Of a DNA stretch of 64,000 bases, positions 55,906 to 64,000 are shown one piece after another. Numbering within the stretch: the stretch's first letter is position 1; each line of letters starts with the position of its first letter. The DNA comes from Taxillus chinensis (Eukaryota; Streptophyta; Magnoliopsida; Santalales; Loranthaceae): the NCBI GenBank assembly GCA_023512835.1, contig CM042092.1:47582400-47646399 (forward strand). The letters run 5' to 3'. The position numbers and the translations under genes were made by a program. The notes below the pieces were generated by a model. The model was given only the letters and a program-made list of their open reading frames with translations. It did not search any database and was not told the DNA's origin.

Positions 55906-58900
55906 CGCTGGAAGAATAATGCGTAACTAATAAAAATATATATATATATATATATATGGGTGTTGATTTTATAAGTGAGTGAGATTCAATTTTGGCACCT
56001 GTGGATAATCAAAGTAACCAAATCTTGTAGGCAACCTTTTTTTTTCTAGTGGGAGGAAATTTAGACTGGCTAGCTAGTAGAGCTTGAGGTGTGAGGTGAT
56101 GGCTTGTGAGTTATTGTGTGACACCCCCTTGGCAACCTTGATTAATAGAAATATGTTCTTCAGCGGATAGAGGTGTGTGTTGGAGTACTACTTAAAAGGG
56201 ATATTCCTATGGTTACCTTTCTTTTCCAAGCGTTGTGGTTGAGGGGAAAACGCAGCTAGTATAGCCTGCTCTTAGAGTCTTTGAAGCGTTATCTTGTTGG
56301 CTAGAGTGGTCGTTGCAAGTTCTGGTTAATAACTATATGGGTGTTCTGGGTTCTCAGATGGTCAAGCAGTGGCCATGTGTCATGTTTGTCGAGTGTGAAA
56401 GACCATGAGTGATGTTCTTAGAACATGTTGTGAAATGGGGATGCACACGTGTAAAATGTGAAGTGTTCTGGAGCTCAACTATCGGCTATGAGTGGGTTTT
56501 GAGGGTTATGCCCGGTGCATCAACTTGGTAAAAAGAGGTAAGCAAGTGAGATTTGGCAGGCCTTGTTCGGGCTATCTTTCTCTAAGGACTAAGGGTGTGC
56601 TTTTGCGTGGTAGGGCCATTCCTTCGGTTCGTATCTTGTGGGAGTAGGCTTAGAGGAGGAGAGAAGGTGTAAGGCTGGTACGTTCCGCTCGTCAGGTGTC
56701 TTGTGTTCCATTGCTTGTGTTGCAAAGGTGCTGGAAATTTGGTATTGTGTTGTTGTATGTATTGCATTCGTGGTAAAGGTATACAACGAGTTACTACATG
56801 TGGGTGTTATGACATGTGCGTAGAGAAGGATGAGGTGTAGTGTATTAGAATATTAAATGTGGTGTGAGGATGAAGGAGAGTGTTCTAGGTGATGTTGTGT
56901 ATGTTATACCTTGTCTAGTGCGATGGTCGGCTAAGCTAAATATTAAAGTGTTGTTGTCTTGGAAAAAGGTTGTTTGATGCCCGAGTTGAGTCGGTTGTGA
57001 CATTTTTGCTTGGACGGGGTGTTAGTGCTACTCCTTGAGGAGAGATTTATGTCGGACAGATGTCACAAAGGTGTATGTTTTAGAGCGATGGTGGTAGACG
57101 GATGACCTCCATCTGTACTCCTTGGAAACCTTTCATGTGCGGTATAACGGGGTAAGTGAGATGGTTCATGCCATCAAGGTGTTGGGGTGTTTGGGAGTAA
57201 CGTGGAAGTCCCGAATCAGGAGTTTGCATTTCTTGTTTCTTATGCCTACCCGGAGGAATTGTAGTGACCACATTAAACCGAGGTTAAAGCCTGAGTATTT
57301 CTTGGCCCATTTGAGTGTTTCATTGGTGTGTAGGAATAGAACGTGATGGTTGGTATGGCGGAGATGGTGGGAGATTCCCTTGTGACCTGTGAGTGGTGAC
57401 ACGAGAGGATTCCGTTGTTGTCATGTTGCAGGTAGGAGAGTTTTCCATGGTGGAGAGAACTATGTTGTTGGTACCTACCCATCGTCAAAGGATTCCTATC
57501 GCATGGAATGTCTGCTGACTGAGTAAGGCGTTATCACTTGGGTTGTAACAGAAGCCTCAATTCGTGAAGGCTGTGTGGGACCTTGGTGGATCCCTATCTG
57601 ACCGTAGTCAGAGAGGTGTTATTTGTGTGGCGTTCTGGTTCATGGGATTCTTTGGTAGATTCTCACCGTTGGTGACTGGTGTTAGCCCGATCGTAGTTTT
57701 TAGTCTTGCCGTGGTTGTGTCTGGTACTGAATTTGTCATCCCTGGGCTCCATTGGGCATCATGTTGACTGTAACCGAATGGAAACTTCATCCTAGTATAG
57801 CTGTGTCTCTGGATTGTCACCGTGGCAAGCCATCATTGGTGCTGGTTGGGTTTTAATGTGGCTTGCTAGCAGATGTATTCTTCGGATCCCTAAGCCCGTT
57901 CTACGTTCGCGTGAGGGGATTCAGCTGGTGATCTTGGTCTTCTTTGTGGTGATATCAAATGTGGCACTGTGATTGTGGTTTACATCATGCTCTTATCCCG
58001 TTTATTTGTTTTCATTGTGGCCTCCTGGTGCTAGCTGTAAGGGTGAGGTCTACATCTGGGGTGTCGCGGGTTACTGTTGGGGTACCATTAATTGGGGAGT
58101 GTTGGTTCTATTATGACGCGCGTAGGCTAATGGTGTTGGCCTTGTTCGGTTGTTGGGGTCTTAGCGAATTTGTGGGAGGTTTCTCGACCTCACTATTGTC
58201 AGACTTGCTCCCATGCGTTGTCTTCTCGTGATGTTTACTACCTGCTTCCTCTTTTCGGGGACGAAAAGTCCAAAGGTGGGAAGGTTGTGAGGACACTCCC
58301 TATGGATGAGTTTATAATGATGGTGAATGGGCAGTGGAACGTTAAACGTGTAGTAGTGTTTTGTTTGTGAGTTGTTCCTTGTGGTGGTGTTTATGATGTG
58401 AGTTGCTCTGTGACCTATGTGATCTGTTAAACGTGTTAGTGATGGGCGTATATGTCTTATACTGTCGTGACATGTGAATACTTGTGACATGTGTTAGGTG
58501 AGGAGAACAATGGTTGTTTGTGAGATTCAAATATGTGTTTCCCTATCATGCTGTGTTGTATTGGGTCTGTGGGTACGTACCTTCATGTGTGTTATGGTGT
58601 GATGTCTTCGGTCACGGGTATGTGAATGGTTGTGGGCGATGTGCCTCAGCATGTGCATTTTGGAAGGTGTGTTGTCTTTTAGGGGCCGACACGTCCTGCA
58701 GCGGAGACATGGAATGTGAGTCCATGATGCGTGAGCAACACCCAGCGTTGTTCGAGGACGAATAACCTTAAGAGTGGGAGGTGGCTGTTGGTGGCTGTTG
58801 GCCAAGGATTGTGATGTGTTTTCTTGTATTAGTTGTGTATGATTTGGTGTATTGGTTTTGTCTTTTAGACATATGTTCTTCATTGTGATGTGTTTTAAGA

Positions 58901-59103
58901 TGTGTATTTGCGACATGCGGATATGTGTTATATGCATTATTGTGAGGCATGTGGTTATGGATTATGGTGGTACCTTGTTATGTGCTGTTATGTGCTGTGC
59001 GCGGTGTATGACCCATTTGGGTGTTGTGGCTTGCCGGGTGGCAAATGGGTAGCTTGTGTTTGTTTTCCTCGTACGTCATTTCTTTTCGAGGACGAAAAGT
59101 TTT
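55906..59103 (+). other. Tekay-D noncoding internal region
   Basis: This 3.2-kb stretch has only short, unrelated frames and no recognisable pol motif. A (TA)n run lies at 55937-55957. Three variants of a GAGGACGAAAAG...TTAAG(A/G)GGGGAG cassette occur near 58255, 58750 and 59088; only the last abuts an LTR. Confidence 0.6.
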
Positions 59104-59116
59104 AAGGGGGAGAGGA
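59101..59116 (+). promoter_or_regulatory. Tekay-D polypurine tract
   Basis: TTTAAGGGGGAGAGGA stands directly before the LTR start TGTAATGACCC. The preceding CGAGGACGAAAAG is typical of the Tekay/Del 3' end. Confidence 0.88.
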
Positions 59117-60433
59117 TGTAATGACCCGTGTGTAACCCATGTGTAAGAAGTTAACCACAAACACCTTGGATGTTGGTGCACAAGTGTGAGGTAAGAGATG
59201 AGCCCAAGAGGGGACTTTTGGGAGGTGCATGTGACAAGTGGTAACGTACCTTTATGCCCTCGGAAGATGCTATGCGTATACAGGCGGTTTTAAGCTGTTT
59301 TGGCTGATCTTGGAGCTCACTTTTGATAGGGTAGATGGCCTCAAACAATTGGCGTGCAAATTGGCGTGCAGGCATATTTTTGCATGGTTCCCTTGGTTTT
59401 GTCATTCTAATGAACTTTCTCCAAAGAACCATGTTGAAATTCTAAGTATTTTGGCCTATATGGGTGCGGAAAGGTGCTAACTTGTGTGATCAAAACTACG
59501 TCGTTTTGATCTTTGGGATTCACTTAATCAAAACTACGTCGTTTTGATGTTGTGTTGTCTATATAAGGAGGAGAAGCCCTCTGTTTTAGGTTTAGGGTTC
59601 TCTTCAGCTGCTGCAGCCGTCGTAGAGAGAGAGAGAGAGAGAGGGGGAAGGAAGGGGAGTTGCTGGTTGCTGCCGGAGCATCTTGCGTGGGGAGGACGGC
59701 GTTTAGCGCGGGAGCAAGGAAGATCTGTTTTAAGGTAGGGGTTCTGTTCTTCCTAAACCCTCCTCTGTCCTAGGGTCCTAGGGCAGATTCTGGGCTGTAT
59801 CTGTTTATATATTTATATGTAAATTCATATAGGTGTGATCTCCTATATGAATGTTGGCCTTCAATGGCGTGTTGTTTGGATATATGTATATATGCCTGCC
59901 AAGTGTTTGACATAATGCCTGTGAGGCTGTGCATGTTATGTGTTTGAGGTAATGCCTGTGAGGCTGTGCATGTTATGTGTTTGAGGTAATGCCTGTGAGG
60001 CTGTGCATGTTATGTGTTTGAGGTACTGCCTGTGAGGCCACGCACGTCCAGTGTGTTAGATTATGTCTGTGTGGCTGGGTTTATGAGCTTGTGGATATAT
60101 GCATGCTAAGTGTTCGATGTTATTCCTGTGTGACTGAGCATACTAAGTGTTTGATGTTATGCCTGTATGGCCATGTGTGCTGCGTGTTTGCTTGTACACC
60201 CGGTGGCTGTGGAAGCCCGGGACTGTTTTGTGGAACCCGGTGGCTGTGGAAGCCCGGGACTGTTTTGTGGAACCCGGTGGCTGTGGAAGCCCGGGACTGT
60301 TTTTGTGGAACCCGGTGGCTGTGGAAGCCCGGGACTGTTCTTGTAACCCGGTGGCTGTGGAAGCCCGGGAGTGTTATTGGAAACCCGGTGGCTGTGGAAG
60401 CCCGGGAGTGTTTATGTACCAGCCCGTGTATAC
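59117..60433 (+). mobile_element. Tekay-D LTR, copy L2, truncated
   Basis: It is nearly identical to L1 from the TGTAATGACCC start through the CCCGG array, then stops in CAGCCCGTGTA at 60433, about 490 bp before the expected end. Minus-strand Copia-C sequence follows without a gap. Confidence 0.93.
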
Positions 60434-61611
60434 TCATGTATAGAATTTACAAGGACCCTTTTTGATAAACTGATTTTTATTAATGTGAATTTGATTACAT
60501 AACCAGTTATCTGATAGACTCCAACACTCATAATGATAGTGGCCTATTTCTCTACAGATCGAACAGACACTATGGTGTGAAGTTACAACTGGGGATACAG
60601 GTTTCTTAAGTTTTACAGTTTTTCTACTCTGTTCCCTATGGCGCACTCTTGGCCCTAGATGCGTCAACCTTAGCCTTTCCTTTGTTTCTAGGTGTTACAG
60701 TTTCGGCTTTAACTGCAGCAGTCTTCCCTTAATCTTTTAGTACGGGTGCTACTACTTCGGGACTAGTAGTAACAGCTTGTCTTTCACAGTCGTAGACTAT
60801 GGTGCCGCCTGAAACAAAACAATCCAATGGTTTAGATGTACTAATAGGATACAAGTTGGTTAGTTTTGGAATGAAGTCCGGAGGGCACTCAGTAGCTTGT
60901 GCATTGGAAGTTGATTCGGAACCTAGGCCAGGTTTGACTCGGATATCGTCAGGATTAGTTCTGAACGTAGAAGCTATTTCCCCAGATTTTAGCCACTTAC
61001 GATTTATTTTCTTTTCCTTTTCAAGTTCATTTTCGAGTCTCTTAAGATTTACAGTTAGGCCATTAAAATTGGTATTAAGCAAATTATTTTCAACTCTTAA
61101 ATCACGATACCAAGCTTTTTTACTCTGTAAGCCGGCTATGTCCTTTTCAAGTTGTGAGACAGTGAATTCTAGACATTTAGTCTGACTACTCATATCTTTA
61201 TACATTTGAGTAATTATTAATCTCTTGTTCTTTTCATGGTTACGTTCAGTAGTAAGAGATTCTAGTTTACTCATAAGCTCAGAGATAGAAGGTACCTCAG
61301 TGTTTGCCATGAGGCAGACATTTGCCTTTCCAGTTGGCTCATCGTCCGTGGATTCTTCCTCTTCTTCCGAGCCACTATTGTACTTCAAGACGAACGCCTT
61401 CCTCTTGTTCTTGCTGTTGTCTGAGGTGGAGCGTCGGGGTTTAACCTTGTCATCCTTCTCGGCCGTCTTGGATTTGGAACTATAGTCTTTGGCCCAGTGA
61501 CCAAGTTTCCCACAGTTGAAGCAGTCTTGGGAAGTCAACTCCTACCACTCCTTTCTTCTAGAGGATGAGGAAAAGCCTCTTCTGAATCCTTTTCTACTTT
61601 TTCTCAGAAAT
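60434..61611 (-). pseudogene. gag: Copia-C gag, 3' part, inverted
   Basis: On the minus strand from 61611 the sequence continues Copia-C gag exactly where 52597 stops: joining them gives the same local order as Copia-A gag around 29230. It encodes a first knuckle CFNCGKLGHWAKDY (last Cys is Tyr), an acidic linker, MANTEVPSISELMSKLESLT and a coiled coil (269-residue frame 61538-60729), then a second knuckle CSICREIGHYHYEC near 60560-60520. It ends at 60434 against truncated L2. Confidence 0.9.
61607..61611 (-). repeat. Target-site duplication ATTTC, partner copy
   Basis: On the minus strand ATTTC follows the L3 end GGCGTGACA and leads into Copia-C gag. Confidence 0.85.
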
Positions 61612-63875
61612 TGTCACGCCCCGGATTTCCAACCCGAGGAAACCGGTACGTGACTCCCCATTCACCCACACGGAGGGCAATGGGGTTGGATTACTGGATG
61701 CCACAGACAAGTCTAACAATTACAATAAATCAAACAAGCCACATCTTTATTTAATTCCACATATCAAAGGTTCACAAAACAACCATGTTCCTTATTACAA
61801 TTCAATCCCTTAGTACATTTCCCACCCTGGGGTTACATAAATCATAAAATTACATTACTGAAATAAACAATAAAATGGAGATGGTCTTCCACCTTGGTGT
61901 TCCCACCTAACGCCTGTAGGTTCCTGTAAAGAAAACAACATGGTAGGAGGGGTGAGCAACCACAGCTCAGTAGGGATCATGTCTCCCCAACCCATCCCAT
62001 GCACCTAATATCTACATGCCTTGTGTACAAGTGCCTTGTCGTGTTACAATTATTCCACCAGATGTAATTACAGTCCGCCGGCCGGGGGCGTGACCCCCTT
62101 ACCCCACGGAGGGAAGGGGGCTTTTGGCCAAACCTAATAAAACAAACCACTGCCTTTTGTCAAACTCATTGTCCCAGGTTACAAGGCCTCAAAAAATTCA
62201 TACACAAATTACATACTAAACGTAAAGAAAAAGGCTCCACCTGGTGTCCCCGGTAGGTCTAAGAAAACAACATGGTAGGAGGGGGCCCCTCTGGGGCCTG
62301 TCCCCACCCATCCCTCCTTCCTGCCTGTGTACAGGTGTCGTGTACAATTATTCCACCGAGATATAGTTACGGGCTATGACAACGACATGCAATCATACAT
62401 GGGCTGGAACATAAACACTCCCGGGCTTCCACAACCACCGGGTTCCAAGAACAGTCCCGGGCTTCCACGACCACCGGGTTCCACAAAACAGTCCCGGGCT
62501 TCCACGGCCACCGGGTTCCACAAAAACAGTCCCGGGCTTCCCGCGGGTTCCACAAAGCAGTCCCGGGCTTCCACGGCCACCGGGTTCCACAAAACAGTCC
62601 CGGGCTTCCACCCCACCGGGTGTACAAGCAAACACGCAGCACACATGGCCATACAGGCATAACATCAAACACTTAGTATGCTTAGTCACACAGGGAATAA
62701 CATCGAACACTTAGCATGCATATATCCACAAGCTCATAAACCCGGCCACACAAACATAATCTAACACACCTGGACGTGCGTGGCCTCACAGGCATTACCT
62801 CAAACACATAACATGCACAGCCTCACAGGCATTACCTCAAACACATAACATGCACGACCTCACATGCATTACCTCAAACACATAACATGCACGGCCTCAC
62901 AGGCATTATGTCAAACACTTGGCATGCATATATACCCATATATCCAAACAACACGCCATTGAAGGCCAACATCCATATAGGAGATCACACCTATATGGAT
63001 TTACATATAAATATATAAACGGATACGACCCCAGAATCTGCCCTAGGACCCTAGGACGGAGGAGGGATTAGGAAGAACAGAACCCCTACCTTAAAACAGA
63101 TCTTCCTTGCTCCCGCGCTAAACGCCGTCCTCCCCACGCAAGATGCTCCGGCAGCAACCAGCAACTCCCCTTCCCTCTCTCTCTCTAGCTCTCTCTCTCT
63201 CTCTCGGCGGCCAGTGCAGAAAAGGAACACAAGAACCCTAAACTCAAAGGGAGGGCTTCTCCTCCTTATATAGACAACATCAACATCAAAACGACGTAGT
63301 TTTGATTAAGTGAATCCCAAGATCAAAACGACGTAGTTTTGATCACACAAGTTAGCACCTTTCCGCACCCATATAGGCCAAAATACTTAGAATTTCAACA
63401 TGGTCCTTTGGAGAAAGATCATTAGAATGACAAAACCAAGGGAACCATGCAAAAATACTGCCCGCACGCCAATTTGCACGCCAATTCCCCTGGCGTGCAC
63501 TTGCATTCACCACAAGTCTCCTGCTCTGTAGAGGCGCGGGGAGGAAAAAGTTGCACGTGATGGGTGTCACGTCGCTCCAAAGCTCTGAAATTGTGGTAGA
63601 TAGAGGACCTGGGCATTCTAAGAAACTTGTTCTTGCGCCATGTTGATTGTTTGAGGCCATCTACCCTAGTCAAAAGTGAGCTCCAAGATCAGCCAAAACA
63701 AAAACCGCCTGTAAACGCATAGCATCTTCCTAGGGCATAAAGGTACGTTACCACTTGTCACATGCACCTCCCAAAAGTCCCCTCTTGGGCTCATCTCTTA
63801 CCTTAAACTTGTGTACCAACATCCAAGGTGTTTGTGGTTAACTCCTTACACATGGGTAACACACGGGTCATTACA
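61612..63875 (-). mobile_element. Tekay-D LTR, copy L3, reverse, long form
   Basis: In element sense it starts TGTAATGACCC at 63875 and ends GCGTGACA at 61612, 2264 bp. Compared with L1 it carries about 260 bp extra around 62070-62340, including a second diverged copy of the AAAACAACATGGTAGGAGGG segment, and about 160-170 bp extra around 63480-63650. The CCCGG array, TATA box and paired palindromes are present. Confidence 0.9.
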
Positions 63876-64000
63876 TCCTCTCCCCCCTTAAAACTTTTCG
63901 TCCTCGAAAAGAAATGACGTACGAGGAAAACACACACAAGCTACCCATTTGCCACCCGGCAAGCCACAACACCCAAATGGGTCATACACCGCACATAGTA
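63876..64000 (-). mobile_element. Tekay-D internal region, 3' end, reverse
   Basis: The reverse complement matches 58990-59116, including the polypurine tract and CGAGGACGAAAAG. This shows that a second Tekay-D internal region begins here and extends beyond the window. Confidence 0.88.

Noticed and set aside
55937..55957. (TA)n run as a regulatory site
   Set aside because: A simple microsatellite with no associated promoter or gene start.

Overview
The window looks like intergenic heterochromatin from a large flowering-plant genome. I find no host gene, tRNA or rRNA. Almost all of it is LTR retrotransposons nested in one another. Plant origin is indicated by Ty3/Gypsy elements of the Tat/Ogre type (second, archaeal-type RNase H; extra ORF before gag), by SIRE-like Ty1/Copia elements with initiator-Met tRNA primer sites, and by Tekay/Del-like chromovirus LTRs. 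The species cannot be named. Element labels below (Tat-1, Copia-A to F, Tat-G, Tekay-D) are local to this annotation.

Layout: Tat-1 (+) runs from before position 1 to 16234. It has part of its left LTR, a primer site, an ORF1, gag, a pol with a large deletion, a 38-bp tandem array in the 3' UTR, a polypurine tract at 11580, and a right LTR of about 3.2 kb that itself carries a Copia-A-family solo LTR (13193-14618, CATTC duplication). A Tekay-like LTR fragment (16240-17804) follows. Copia-F (+) starts at 17805; its 5' LTR is split by a 13.1-kb Copia-A (-) at 18498-31612 with a TATGG duplication. Copia-F gag is cut at 33351 by Tat-G LTR sequence (-), into which Copia-B (+, 35427 to about 42.4 kb) is set. 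A dead Ulp1-type protease (43207-43980) and LTR-like sequence come next. Copia-E (+, to 50273) is cut in its integrase by Copia-C (+, 50274), which is the same family as Copia-A. Copia-C is cut in gag at 52598 by Tekay-D, a chromovirus-like element without RT or integrase.

From 52.6 kb to the right edge the structure is rearranged. Tekay-D LTR (+), internal region (+) and a truncated LTR (+) are followed by the missing part of Copia-C gag on the opposite strand, then a Tekay-D LTR (-) and the start of a Tekay-D internal region (-). The 5-bp duplication ATTTC and the Copia-C reading frame both join across the outer LTR ends, so an inversion occurred after insertion.

No element looks autonomous. 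Reading frames are broken by stops and frameshifts, many as TGA or TAG, as expected from decay of methylated repeats. The most notable points are the Tekay-D inversion, a pair of ACGT-core palindromes shared by all three Tekay-D LTRs, the several LTR and UTR tandem arrays, the precise loss of protease plus N-terminal RT in Tat-1, and the dead Ulp1 relic. I did not find a new functional system.
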